NCBI GenBank assembly: GCA_046296415.1
Contig: JBKBLN010000004.1
Span: 62,001-126,000 of the forward strand
DNA from: CAYNRA01 sp046296415
GTDB taxonomy: Bacteria > Bacteroidota > Bacteroidia > Cytophagales > Spirosomataceae
Reading direction: 5' to 3'
DNA length: 64,000 nt
Shown here: piece after piece, positions 35,127-44,405 of the stretch
Position numbering within the stretch: the first letter of the stretch is position 1
Layout of the letters: each line of letters starts with the position of its first letter
Program-made: the position numbers and the translations under genes
Notes under the pieces: generated by a model
Seen by the model: only the letters and a program-made list of their open reading frames with translations
Database searches by the model: none
Told to the model about the DNA's origin: nothing

Positions 35127-36221
35127 ATGAAAGTTGCTCTCATCACAGGTATCACGGGTCAAGATGGTGCCTATCTCGCTGAACTACTGTTAAACAAGGG
35201 CTATGAAGTACATGGAATCAAGCGCCGGTCTTCCCTTTTTAATACCCAGCGGATCGACCACCTTTACCAGGATTTACACGATGCCCACGTACGTTTTAAG
35301 TTGCACTATGGTGATTTGAGTGACTCAACCAACATCATCCGGATCATCCAAGAAGTCCAACCCGACGAAATTTACAATTTAGGTGCTATGTCGCACGTCA
35401 AAGTATCCTTTGATGAACCCGAATACGTCGCCAATGTAGATGGAATCGGTACGCTCCGGATCCTAGAAGCCGTTCGCTTGCTTGGGCTCACCCACAAAAC
35501 ACGGATTTACCAAGCCTCTACCTCCGAATTATACGGTCTTGTTCAAGAAGTACCTCAAAAAGAAACGACTCCCTTTTATCCCCGTTCACCCTACGCCGTG
35601 GCTAAAATGTATGGCTTCTGGATCACGGTGAACTACCGCGAGGCGTACAACATGTATGCCTGCAACGGGATCCTTTTCAATCATGAATCACCTTTGCGAG
35701 GTGAAACCTTCGTGACCCGGAAAATCACCCGTGGGCTCGCTCAAATTGCCTTAGGCCTAACCGACAAACTCTACATGGGGAACCTCGACGCCCAACGCGA
35801 CTGGGGCCATGCTAAAGATTACGTGGAAGCCATGTGGAAAATCCTGCAGCAAGAGCAACCCGAAGACTACGTGATCGCCACCGGTATCACCACCACCATC
35901 CGGACGTTCATCCAGATGGCCTTCGCCGAACTCGGCATCACCCTCGCCTTTGAAGGCGAAGGCGTAGACGAAAAAGGTATCGTGGTGTCTTGTTCTAACC
36001 CCGACTTCCAGCTTCCGGCCGGTCAAGTCGTCGTCGAAATCGATCCGCGCTATTTCCGCCCGACCGAAGTGGAACTGCTGATCGGAGATCCTACCAAAGC
36101 CCAAACTAAACTGGATTGGACTCCGAAGTACGACCTCAAAGCCTTGGTACATGAAATGGTTTGGGCCGACGTCGCCCTATTCCAGAAAAACCAAGACACG
36201 TTCGTGCCCGTGTACGAGTAA
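35127..36221 (+). CDS. gmd: GDP-mannose 4,6-dehydratase (copy 2)
   Basis: This 364-aa protein is a paralogue of the gene at 10503: same length, about 27 amino-acid differences by eye (about 93% identity), while many codons differ synonymously. All active-site motifs are kept: TGITGQDGAYLAE, STSE and YPRSPYAVAK. It supplies GDP-4-keto-6-deoxy-mannose. It sits at the head of the export genes, ahead of the first hairpin-repeat array. No downstream reductase such as fcl or rmd is seen. Confidence 0.95.
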   Translation: MKVALITGITGQDGAYLAELLLNKGYEVHGIKRRSSLFNTQRIDHLYQDLHDAHVRFKLHYGDLSDSTNIIRIIQEVQPDEIYNLGAMSHVKVSFDEPEYVANVDGIGTLRILEAVRLLGLTHKTRIYQASTSELYGLVQEVPQKETTPFYPRSPYAVAKMYGFWITVNYREAYNMYACNGILFNHESPLRGETFVTRKITRGLAQIALGLTDKLYMGNLDAQRDWGHAKDYVEAMWKILQQEQPEDYVIATGITTTIRTFIQMAFAELGITLAFEGEGVDEKGIVVSCSNPDFQLPAGQVVVEIDPRYFRPTEVELLIGDPTKAQTKLDWTPKYDLKALVHEMVWADVALFQKNQDTFVPVYE

Positions 36222-36354
36222 ATCAAATCGTTGCATTTCCTCATACCCGCACCCTGAGGCCTCAAACACCTCAGCCCCCCCTCTCCTTGTAAAAATTCCA
36301 TACGTTTCTTATCCATATAGGTTCCACCCATGGGACTGAAAGGGCGAAGCCTTA

Positions 36355-37061
36355 AAGAGTGATGAGATATGAGTGATGAGATATGAGTGTTTGTAGGAGT
36401 CTTGACAACTCATCTCTCATCTCTCAGCACTCAACACTAAAAAGAGATATGAGTGATGAGATATGAGTGTTTGTAGGAGTTTTAACAACTCATCTCTCAT
36501 CACTCTGCACTCAACACTAAAAAAGATATGAGATATGAGTGATGAGATATGAGATATGAGTGTTTGTTAGGAGTTTTAAAAACTCATCTCTCATCTCTCC
36601 GCACTCAACACTAAAAAGAGATATGAGTGATGAGATATGAGTGTTTGTAGGAGTTTTAAAAACTCATCTCTCATCTCTCTGCACTCAACACTAAAAATAG
36701 ATATGAGTGATGAGATATGAGATATGAGTGATCAATTCAATTTTAAAAACTCATCTCTCATCTCTCCGCACTCAACACTAAAAAGAGATATGAGATATGA
36801 GTGATGAGATATGAGTGTTTGTAGGAGTCTTGACAACTCATCTCTCATCTCTCAGCACTCAACACTAAAAAGAGATATGAGATATGAGTGTTTGTTAGGA
36901 GTTTTAACAACTCATCTCTCATCTCTCCGCACTCAACACTAAAAAGAGATATGAGATATGAGTGATGAGATATGAGTGATCAATTCAATTTTAAAAACTC
37001 ATCTCTCATCTCTCAGCACTCATCACTAAAAAACTCATCTCTCAGCACTCAACACTAAAAA
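36355..37061. repeat. Hairpin-repeat array A, upstream of nusG-like gene
   Basis: Eight units of about 75-95 bp plus a truncated one. Each has a left arm built of ATGAG words (GAGATATGAGTGATGAGATA type), a centre, a right arm AACTCATCTCTCATCTCTC that pairs with the left, then GCACTCAACACTAAAAA. Two alternative centres occur: TGTTTGTAGGAGTTTTAA-like and TGATCAATTCAATTTT. The last unit is about 30 bp before the ATG-proximal sequence of the nusG-like gene. On the minus strand each hairpin is followed by TTTTT. Confidence 0.9.
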
Positions 37062-37098
37062 ACTCTATTCTAATATACAATTTACCTAATTAACAACC

Positions 37099-37587
37099 AT
37101 GCCCTGGTTTGTTCTATACACCAAGTCGAGATCGGAGAAAAAAGTAGCTGATGAGCTGGAGAAACGTGGGATTGATGTTTACTGTCCGGTGCGGAAAATA
37201 GAACGTCAGTGGTCAGACCGCAAGAAGATCGTTATCGAGCCCTTGTTCCGTTCGTATGTATTCGTCCGTTTGCACCCCAAAGACCGACAGAACGTGTTCG
37301 GGGTGGAGGGCATCGTTCGGTACTTGTACTGGCTCGGCCAACCCGCCGAAGTCCTGCCCCACGAAATTCAGGCCATCAAAGACTTGCTCAACGATTTTGA
37401 TCACCAAGCGCTCGATGTCGCCTACTACCAACCCCACGATCGCCTCGTCTTCCAATCCGGAGCCTTCTCCGGACAAGAAGGCGAAGTCATCCACCAAGAC
37501 GGCCAAAAGATCCGAGTCTACCTCCCCAGCCTCGGCGTCCAGATCACCGTCGATGCAAGTGCGAATAAGGTGGGGAAATTGGTTTAG
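37099..37587 (+). CDS. NusG-like antiterminator (UpxY/RfaH type)
   Basis: This 162-aa protein is a specialised NusG paralogue. The N-terminal NGN domain runs from MPWFVLYTKSRSEKKVADEL to about residue 100, with FRSYVFVRL, and a KOW-type C-terminal domain follows (DRLVFQSGAFSGQEGEVI). Housekeeping NusG genes lie with ribosomal protein genes; this one lies between gmd and wza, as UpxY does in Bacteroides capsule loci. It probably lets RNA polymerase read through the long polysaccharide operon. It is bracketed by two hairpin-repeat arrays, which could be its RNA or DNA loading sites (inference). Confidence 0.9.
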   Translation: MPWFVLYTKSRSEKKVADELEKRGIDVYCPVRKIERQWSDRKKIVIEPLFRSYVFVRLHPKDRQNVFGVEGIVRYLYWLGQPAEVLPHEIQAIKDLLNDFDHQALDVAYYQPHDRLVFQSGAFSGQEGEVIHQDGQKIRVYLPSLGVQITVDASANKVGKLV

Positions 37588-38440
37588 AAGTGATGAGAGA
37601 TTAGTGTTGAGATATGAGATATGAGATATGAGTGATCAATTCAATTTTAACAACTCATCTCTCATCTCTCTGCACTCAACACTAAAAAGAGATATGAGAT
37701 ATGAGTGATGAGATATGAGTGTTTGTTAGGAGTTTTAAAAACTCATCTCTCATCTCTCCGCACTCAACACTAAAAAGAGATATGAGTGATGAGATATGAG
37801 ATATGAGTNNNNNNNNNNNNNNNNNNNNNNNNNNNNNNNNNNNNNNNNNNNNNNNNNNNNNNNNNNNNNNNNNNNNNNNNNNNNNNNNNNNNNNNNNNNN
37901 NNNNNNNNNNNNNNNNNNNNNNNNNNNNNNNNNNNNNNNNNNNNNNNNNNNNNNNNNNNNNNNNNNNNNNNNNNNNNNNNNNNNTGTTAGGAGTTTTAAA
38001 AACTCATCTCTCATCTCTCCGCACTCAACACTAAAAAGAGATATGAGTGATGAGATATGAGATATGAGTGTTTGTTGGAGTCTTAACAACTCATCTCTCA
38101 TCTCTCTGCACTCATCACTAAAAAAGATATGAGATATGAGTGATGAGATATGAGTGTTTGTTGGAGTTTTAACAACTCATCTCTCATCACTCTGCACTCA
38201 ACACTAAAAATAGATATGAGTGATGAGATATGAGTGTTTGTTAGGAGTTTTAAAAACTCATCTCTCATCTCTCTGCACTCAACACTAAAAAGAGATATGA
38301 GATATGAGTGATGAGATATGAGTAATCAATTCAATTTTAAAAACTCATCTCTCATCTCTCTGCACTCATCACTAAAAAACTCATCTCTCCGCACTCATCA
38401 CTCAAAAACTCATCACTAAAAAACTCATCACTCAAAAAAG
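37588..38440. repeat. Hairpin-repeat array B, upstream of wza-like gene
   Basis: Same unit and same orientation as the array at 36355-37061: about seven units visible, interrupted by 176 N. Both alternative centres are present. The last unit (ATCAATTCAATTTT centre, GCACTCATCACTAAAAAACTCATC ending) is almost the same as the last unit of the other array and is followed by degenerate ACTCATCACTAAAAA words up to the wza-like gene. Confidence 0.88.
37809..37984. other. Assembly gap (176 N)
   Basis: A run of 176 N lies inside a hairpin-repeat array. Flanking sequence is repeat on both sides, so the gap most likely hides about two units, or a different number collapsed during assembly. Confidence 0.98.
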
Positions 38441-38463
38441 CATTACCAAACATCTCTATAAAA

Positions 38464-39276
38464 ATGCGTTACATTGCTCAGAAGATTGCCACGATTGGAC
38501 TTGTGGCGTTCTTGGTTTCGGGTTGTGTGAAAACCCCCGTGATCACCTATTTTAACAGCGCCGACTCAACGGCTTACAGTACACTGCCCAACCATGTTCC
38601 CGACATTTCGGTGATCCGGCCCGGTGATATCCTGGCCATTGCCATTGGATCCCTCAACCAGGAATCCAATGAAATCCTAAACTACAACAACATCAACCGC
38701 CTGCCCATGACCATGTTCCCAGGACAGCAAGGTGGTGCGGTCGGAATGGGACAGCCGCTTGGTTTTTTGGTGGATCCCCAAGGAAAAGTTGAGGTGCCGC
38801 TCATCGGTCAAGTCGCCGTGGGAGGGCTAAAACTCGAGGCGGCCGCCAAGGTCATTCGTACCGAAGTGGACAAAATCCTGAAAGAGCCTTCCGTGTCTGT
38901 GCGGTTTCTCAACCACCGCTTCTCAGTCTTGGGGGAAGTGGCTCGCCCAGGGGTGTATAACCTCCTCGACGACAAAACTACCCTCCCCGAAGCCCTCGCC
39001 ATGGCCGGTGACCTGACCGTCTTCGGAAATCGCCAGAACATCATGCTCATCCGTGACTACTACGGCAAACGCGAGGTTATCCGGCTCGACATCCGCTCCC
39101 GGGAGATTTTTACCCACCCATCGTACTACCTCAAAGACGGTGACTTGATCTACATCGAACCGATTCAAGCCAAAGCAACCTTCACAGACCAGAAGGTCCA
39201 GTTGGCCCCCCTATACATTTCTTTGGCCACTAGTGCCGTATCCATCATTGCGCTCATAACCAATATTTTGAAGTAA
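38464..39276 (+). CDS. Wza-like polysaccharide export lipoprotein
   Basis: This 270-aa outer-membrane lipoprotein of the OPX family has a lipobox VSGC (about residue 21), a Poly_export domain with IRPGDILAIAIG (about 51-62) and VDPQGKVEVPLIGQVAVGGL, and SLBB-like sequence (FSVLGEVARPGVYNLLD). A short hydrophobic C-terminal segment (APLYISLATSAVSIIALI) is common in Bacteroidota versions. It forms the export channel with the adjacent Wzc-like protein, whose ATG follows its stop directly. Confidence 0.9.
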   Translation: MRYIAQKIATIGLVAFLVSGCVKTPVITYFNSADSTAYSTLPNHVPDISVIRPGDILAIAIGSLNQESNEILNYNNINRLPMTMFPGQQGGAVGMGQPLGFLVDPQGKVEVPLIGQVAVGGLKLEAAAKVIRTEVDKILKEPSVSVRFLNHRFSVLGEVARPGVYNLLDDKTTLPEALAMAGDLTVFGNRQNIMLIRDYYGKREVIRLDIRSREIFTHPSYYLKDGDLIYIEPIQAKATFTDQKVQLAPLYISLATSAVSIIALITNILK

Positions 39277-39277
39277 C

Positions 39278-41662
39278 ATGACACCCCAAGACATACAATT
39301 TTGGCAAGACGACGAACCTGCATTTGACCTACGCGCTACTTTATACAAATACATTCGCCACGGCTGGTGGTTCTTGATCAGCCTGGCGGTTTGCCTCATC
39401 GGGGCCTTCTTTTATTTACGGTATGCCACGCCCATCTACAAGGTGTCGGCTACCCTGTTGATCAAGGATGAAAAACGAGGCATGACCTCCGGCAACGAGA
39501 TCCTAAAAGAACTCAATCTCGGCGGCGTGTCCAAAGTCGTTGAAAATGAAATTGAAGTGCTGAAATCGCGGGGCATCATGACCAAGGTGGTGGATGCCCT
39601 CAACCTGACCGTCGAATACCGCCAAGCCGGTAAGGTAAAAGACAGCGAGGTGTACTATGCCACGCCCGTGAAGGTGATCCCCGAAAAGCTCAAACCCTTG
39701 GCCTACGAGGAACCCCTCTACATCCAGCCCGTCGATGCCCAGCACTTTGAGCTCCTCGATGCCAGCCAGGATGTCCTCGGGAAATTTGTGTACAGCACCG
39801 CCGTGAACTCCCCCTACGGCAAGATTCGGGTCTTGAAAAGCAACCATCCCGACAAGCAGGATGTCTTGACCGAAGTACGCTTCCAAAACAAAAATGGGGT
39901 GATCACCGGACTGATCAACGGCTTGGGTGTGGAGTTGGTCAATCAAAAATCCTCGGTCCTGACGTTGTCGTTGGAGCAGGCCTTGCCCGAAAAAGGGGAA
40001 GCGATTTTAGCCAAAATCTTGGAAGAATATACCTTCACGACGCTGTCGGACAAAAACCAGGAAGCCACCAATACCCTCAACTTCATCGAAGACCGCCTGC
40101 GGCTCGTGACCAACGAGTTGGGTAGTGTGGAAAAAGACGTGGAGTCGTACAGGACCTCGCGCGGAATCACCGACCTAAGTGCCGAAGCCAGTTTGTTTTT
40201 GGAAAAAGCCAAAGAAAATGACAGCAAGCTCAATGAGGTCGACATCCAACTCAAGGTCCTCGACGGCGTGGAGCGGTACTTACAAAGTGCCAACTCGGTC
40301 TCGGTGGCCCCTGCCTCCTTGATGGTCAGTGACCCCGTCCTGACTCAATACCTGGGCCAGTTGAGCGAGCTGGAGATGCAATACGAAAAAACCGCCCGCA
40401 CCACCCAGCCGGGTAACCCTTTCCTCGAGACCATCAACAAGCAGGTGGCCAATATCCGGCAGGCGATCCGGGACAACGTGAACAACCAGAAGAACAGCTT
40501 GACCATCACCAAGCGCTCCTTGCAAGGCCTCAACAACCGCTTGGAGGGGGCTATTTCGACGATACCCCGGAAGGAGCGAGAGTATGTGGAGATCAAACGC
40601 CAGGCAGGCATCAAAGAGAATCTCTATTTGCTCTTGCTTCAAAAACGGGAAGAAACGGCCTTGGCCTATGCCAGTACCGTGACCGACAGCCGAGTGGTGG
40701 ATCAGCCGTTTTCCACGGCTCAACCGGTTAAACCTAGCCGTCGGAATGTATGGCTAGGGGCATTTTTAGTTGGTCTGCTTTTTCCTATTGGCTTAATTAC
40801 CGCTCGCGATGCCCTGACGCACACCGTGCAGTCCAAAAAAGAAATTGAGGACAAAACCGGTCTCCGGGTATTTGGGGAGATTGCCCGCAAAGAAAGCACC
40901 GACGGCGAGATCATCGAGGCCAAGTCGCGGTCGTTCCTGAGCGAGCAAATCCGGATGATCCGGTCCAATTTGCAGTACCTGTTTACCCAAGATACCGGCA
41001 CCGAGGGCCGCGTGTTGCTTTTCACATCCTCCACCGGGGGCGAAGGAAAAAGTTTTGTGACCACCAACGTAGCCGCCTCGTTGGGGTTATTGGAAAAGAA
41101 AGTGGTGATCCTGGGCCTAGACCTCCGGAAACCCAAAGTACATGAGTATTTGAACGTCAGCAATACCAAAGGGTTGTCCACCTACTTGATCGGCAAGGCC
41201 TCGGCGGGTGAAATTGTGCAGACTACCGCCTTGCCCGACGTGTCCCTCATCCCGGCGGGGCCGATTCCGCCCAATCCTGCCGAACTGATCGCCAATGGGC
41301 GCTTGGGGGATTTGATCCGGGATCTGAAAAAGAAGTACGACTACATCTTGCTCGATACCCCTCCCCTGGGCTTGGTGACCGACGCCGTCCTGATGGCCCA
41401 GTATGCCGACGCCACCTTTTACTTGGTGCGGCACGAGCGGACCCCCCGGGCGTACTTGCAGAACATCAAGGATCTGAAAGAGAAAGAGACGTTCAAGTCC
41501 TTGCAGGTTATCTTCAATGCCGTCAACTACAAAAACTCACCCGATTATGGCTACGGGTATGGGTATGGCTACGGCGGCTATGGGTACGGACAGGGGTATT
41601 ATGGAGAGAAAAAAAATGAAAATAAATCTCCCTTAGCCGAGATTTTGACTAAGCGCAAATAA
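39278..41662 (+). CDS. Wzc-like co-polymerase and tyrosine kinase
   Basis: This 794-aa inner-membrane protein controls chain length and export. It has an N-terminal Wzz domain with a membrane helix (about residues 30-49), a long periplasmic coiled-coil region, a second helix near 490-510, and a cytoplasmic BY-kinase domain with Walker A STGGEGKSF (about 585-593), Walker A' VVILGLDLRKPK and Walker B YILLDTPP. The tail GYGYGYGYGGYGYGQGYYG is the tyrosine cluster that is autophosphorylated. Genes after it become much richer in A+T. Confidence 0.94.
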   Translation: MTPQDIQFWQDDEPAFDLRATLYKYIRHGWWFLISLAVCLIGAFFYLRYATPIYKVSATLLIKDEKRGMTSGNEILKELNLGGVSKVVENEIEVLKSRGIMTKVVDALNLTVEYRQAGKVKDSEVYYATPVKVIPEKLKPLAYEEPLYIQPVDAQHFELLDASQDVLGKFVYSTAVNSPYGKIRVLKSNHPDKQDVLTEVRFQNKNGVITGLINGLGVELVNQKSSVLTLSLEQALPEKGEAILAKILEEYTFTTLSDKNQEATNTLNFIEDRLRLVTNELGSVEKDVESYRTSRGITDLSAEASLFLEKAKENDSKLNEVDIQLKVLDGVERYLQSANSVSVAPASLMVSDPVLTQYLGQLSELEMQYEKTARTTQPGNPFLETINKQVANIRQAIRDNVNNQKNSLTITKRSLQGLNNRLEGAISTIPRKEREYVEIKRQAGIKENLYLLLLQKREETALAYASTVTDSRVVDQPFSTAQPVKPSRRNVWLGAFLVGLLFPIGLITARDALTHTVQSKKEIEDKTGLRVFGEIARKESTDGEIIEAKSRSFLSEQIRMIRSNLQYLFTQDTGTEGRVLLFTSSTGGEGKSFVTTNVAASLGLLEKKVVILGLDLRKPKVHEYLNVSNTKGLSTYLIGKASAGEIVQTTALPDVSLIPAGPIPPNPAELIANGRLGDLIRDLKKKYDYILLDTPPLGLVTDAVLMAQYADATFYLVRHERTPRAYLQNIKDLKEKETFKSLQVIFNAVNYKNSPDYGYGYGYGYGGYGYGQGYYGEKKNENKSPLAEILTKRK

Positions 41663-41680
41663 CAAAACACTCCTATATTT

Positions 41681-42454
41681 ATGAAAGTAGTATTATTGGC
41701 AGGTGGACTTGGAACGAGGCTTAGTGAAGAGACTACCTTAAAGCCAAAGCCTATGGTCGAAATCGGTGGAATGCCAATATTATGGCATATCATGAAAACG
41801 TATTCAGCACATGGCTTTAATGAATTTGTAATCTGTTTAGGGTACAAAGGCTATGTTATCAAGGAATACTTTGCAAATTATTTTTTGCATAAGTCCGACG
41901 TAACCATTGACCTGTGTTATAATCAGATTGTTACTCATGATACTCAAGCTGAGCCTTGGAAAATAACATTAGTCGATACCGGTCTAAATTCAATGACAGG
42001 TGGCCGAGTTAAACGAATTCAAAAACACATTGGCGACAGTCCTTTTTTACTTACTTATGGGGATGGCGTTGGAAATATTAATGTGAAAGAGCTTGTAGAA
42101 TTTCATCAAAATAGTGGTAAACTCTGTACTGTAACGGCTGTTCAACCATCGGGTCGCTTTGGGGCCTTGAACATAGAAAATGAAACTAATGTGACCTCTT
42201 TCATGGAAAAGCCGAAGGGTGATGGAGCTTGGATTAATGGTGGGTTTTTGGTGTGTCAACCGGAGGTGTTTAATTATATCAAAGGAGATGATACAATTTT
42301 TGAAAAGGATCCAATGGAAAAATTGGCTGCAGATGGTCAAATGGTAGCGTTTAAACATACAGGTTATTGGAAGCCCATGGATACTTTACGAGATAAACAA
42401 GAATTAGAGTCCGAATGGAATTCAGGTAAAGCACCGTGGAAAGTATGGAACTAA
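41681..42454 (+). CDS. rfbF: Glucose-1-phosphate cytidylyltransferase
   Basis: This 257-aa enzyme makes CDP-glucose from CTP and glucose-1-phosphate, the entry step to CDP-3,6-dideoxyhexoses. The nucleotidyltransferase loop GGLGTRLSEETTLKPKPM is at residues 8-25, and YGDGVGNINV marks the metal site; the STGF-like loop of glucose thymidylyltransferases is absent. Its stop overlaps the beginning of rfbG, as in other such clusters. Confidence 0.95.
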   Translation: MKVVLLAGGLGTRLSEETTLKPKPMVEIGGMPILWHIMKTYSAHGFNEFVICLGYKGYVIKEYFANYFLHKSDVTIDLCYNQIVTHDTQAEPWKITLVDTGLNSMTGGRVKRIQKHIGDSPFLLTYGDGVGNINVKELVEFHQNSGKLCTVTAVQPSGRFGALNIENETNVTSFMEKPKGDGAWINGGFLVCQPEVFNYIKGDDTIFEKDPMEKLAADGQMVAFKHTGYWKPMDTLRDKQELESEWNSGKAPWKVWN

Positions 42455-43503
42455 CGTTAAAGGAAGTATATCAAGGTAAGCGGGTATTTCTTACCGGACA
42501 TACAGGATTTAAGGGAGCTTGGATGTGGGCATGGCTACATCGGTTGGGAGCAATTACTAAAGGATATTCACTCGCACCATACACTCAACGAGATATCTAC
42601 ACAGTCATTGACGGAGATACCCTAGGGGAGTCAGTTATTGCGGATATTCGTGATAAACAGAGATTGGAAGAGGAAATCATAGATTTTCAGCCTGACTTCA
42701 TCTTCCATTTAGCTGCGCAGCCTTTAGTTCGGGAATCATACCAAAATCCCATTGAGACATATGAAACCAATGTGATGGGTACTGCACATTTACTTGAAGC
42801 CGTAAGGAAACTGGAAAGGAATTGCCAAGTTGTGATCATTACAACGGATAAAGTATATGAAAACAAAGAGTGGGATTATCCGTACCGAGAAAATGACCGC
42901 TTAGGGGGACACGACCCTTACAGTGCCAGTAAGGCAGCAGCGGAGCTTGTCGTGAGTTCTTATCGGAATAGCTTTTTTCATGCAAGTAAATTCCAAACTC
43001 ATAAAAAAGGAATTGCTGTAGCAAGAGCAGGGAACGTGATTGGAGGGGGAGATTGGTCTGAACATCGCTTGTTACCCGATATAATTCGATATGTTGAAAA
43101 AAACCAAACTATCCTCATCAGAAACCCTTTTGCCGTACGACCTTGGCAGCATGTTTTGGAGCCAGTCTCTGGGTATTTAATGCTGGGTATGCGACTAGAA
43201 GAAAATCCAGTAAAATTTAGCCAAGCATACAACTTTGGACCTTGGCAACAAGACACCTTGACGGTAGAGGAAATTGTTAAAAAAGTAATAAATCTTTGGG
43301 GAAAAGGTTCATACATCATCGAAAAGGATGCTAATGCGCCGCATGAAGCGGGACTTTTGAAGCTAGATATCAGTAAGACAGTTCGTGAAATTGGATGGGT
43401 ACCAAAGCTAAATAGTGAACTGGCACTCTCTTTTACACTTAATTGGTATTCATCTTTTGATTTTAAGAGAGAAACCTATATCCAAATTGAACGGTACTTA
43501 TGA
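42445..43503 (+). CDS. rfbG: CDP-glucose 4,6-dehydratase
   Basis: This 352-aa SDR enzyme converts CDP-glucose to CDP-4-keto-6-deoxyglucose. The NAD loop TGHTGFKGAW (about residues 16-25) and HDPYSASKAAAEL (YxxxK) are typical. An in-frame GTG nine bp upstream is also possible. The ends overlap the flanking genes, rfbF by 10 bp and the next SDR by 4 bp, so the block is one transcript. Confidence 0.95.
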   Translation: MELTLKEVYQGKRVFLTGHTGFKGAWMWAWLHRLGAITKGYSLAPYTQRDIYTVIDGDTLGESVIADIRDKQRLEEEIIDFQPDFIFHLAAQPLVRESYQNPIETYETNVMGTAHLLEAVRKLERNCQVVIITTDKVYENKEWDYPYRENDRLGGHDPYSASKAAAELVVSSYRNSFFHASKFQTHKKGIAVARAGNVIGGGDWSEHRLLPDIIRYVEKNQTILIRNPFAVRPWQHVLEPVSGYLMLGMRLEENPVKFSQAYNFGPWQQDTLTVEEIVKKVINLWGKGSYIIEKDANAPHEAGLLKLDISKTVREIGWVPKLNSELALSFTLNWYSSFDFKRETYIQIERYL

Positions 43504-44405
43504 ATATTGGAGTAATTGGGTCAGGAGGGTTTCTTTCAAAAATTTTGGTTGAAGGTTTAGACTATTCTACTTTAACTATATATGGTAGAGCTAATTCAAA
43601 CAATTCTGAACTTATAAACTTTAAAAGACTTGATATTTTAAATTCTGAAAGTGGTCATTTTAATGACTTTTTGAGCCATGATGTGTTAATATTTTGTGCC
43701 GCAATGGGAGTACAGAGTGGTACAACAGATAATGTCGAAAATTTATTGACCGTCAATTACTTATATCCTGTAAGATTGATTGATTACTTAAATAAAAATA
43801 AATTTAGAGGGAAGATAATAACATTTGGTAGTTATTTTGAAATTGGTCAAAGCGATAGACATGAGTTAGTAAGTGAAGAGGATATAATATCAATGAGAAC
43901 TCAAGTTCCAAATATATATTGTATTTCAAAGCGAAACTTAACTAATTTCTTATCTACTTTTGAAACTAATTTAGACATTTTTCATTTAATTCTTCCCACT
44001 ATTTTTGGACATGGAGAGTCAAATAATAGGTTAATTCCTTATTTAATTAGCTCATTAAAATCAAATAATAATATAAATCTAACAAGTGGAGAGCAAACAA
44101 GACAATATCTATACATTCATGATTTGGTAAATTTAATTCAAAATTTTATTCTCAAAGGACATTTAGAAAAAGGAATTTACAATTTAGGAGGAGATATAAT
44201 AAAAGTAAAAGATCTAGTCAAAATAATTCAAGAGTATTACTTTAATTCAACTAGTAGATTGTATTTTGAAAATATTGAAAGATTAGATAGCAAAATGAGC
44301 TTTTTGGGGCTTTGTGACAAAAAACTTATTGAACAAATTGGGCAATATAGAACGACTTCTATTTATACAGATTTAGAGAAAATAATTAATGAATATGCAG
44401 TATAA
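43500..44405 (+). CDS. SDR-family CDP-sugar reductase/epimerase
   Basis: This 301-aa protein starts MNIGVIGSGGFLSKIL, a short SDR nucleotide-binding loop, and has YCISKRN (a YxxxK, about residues 140-146) and GIYNLGGDIIKVKDLVKII near 230. Placed between rfbG and rfbH, it is a good candidate for the CDP-paratose or CDP-abequose synthase (RfbS/RfbJ-like) step reducing the 4-keto group, but it could be another 4-reductase or an epimerase. Base composition is much richer in A+T than in rfbF and rfbG. Confidence 0.7.
   Translation: MNIGVIGSGGFLSKILVEGLDYSTLTIYGRANSNNSELINFKRLDILNSESGHFNDFLSHDVLIFCAAMGVQSGTTDNVENLLTVNYLYPVRLIDYLNKNKFRGKIITFGSYFEIGQSDRHELVSEEDIISMRTQVPNIYCISKRNLTNFLSTFETNLDIFHLILPTIFGHGESNNRLIPYLISSLKSNNNINLTSGEQTRQYLYIHDLVNLIQNFILKGHLEKGIYNLGGDIIKVKDLVKIIQEYYFNSTSRLYFENIERLDSKMSFLGLCDKKLIEQIGQYRTTSIYTDLEKIINEYAV

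Noticed and set aside
37682..38101. Minus-strand open frame through array B and the N gap
   Set aside because: It only translates hairpin repeats and N; repetitive peptide, no independent support.
36355..38440. CRISPR array
   Set aside because: Repeats are contiguous and imperfect, with no unique spacers of constant length and no cas genes nearby.
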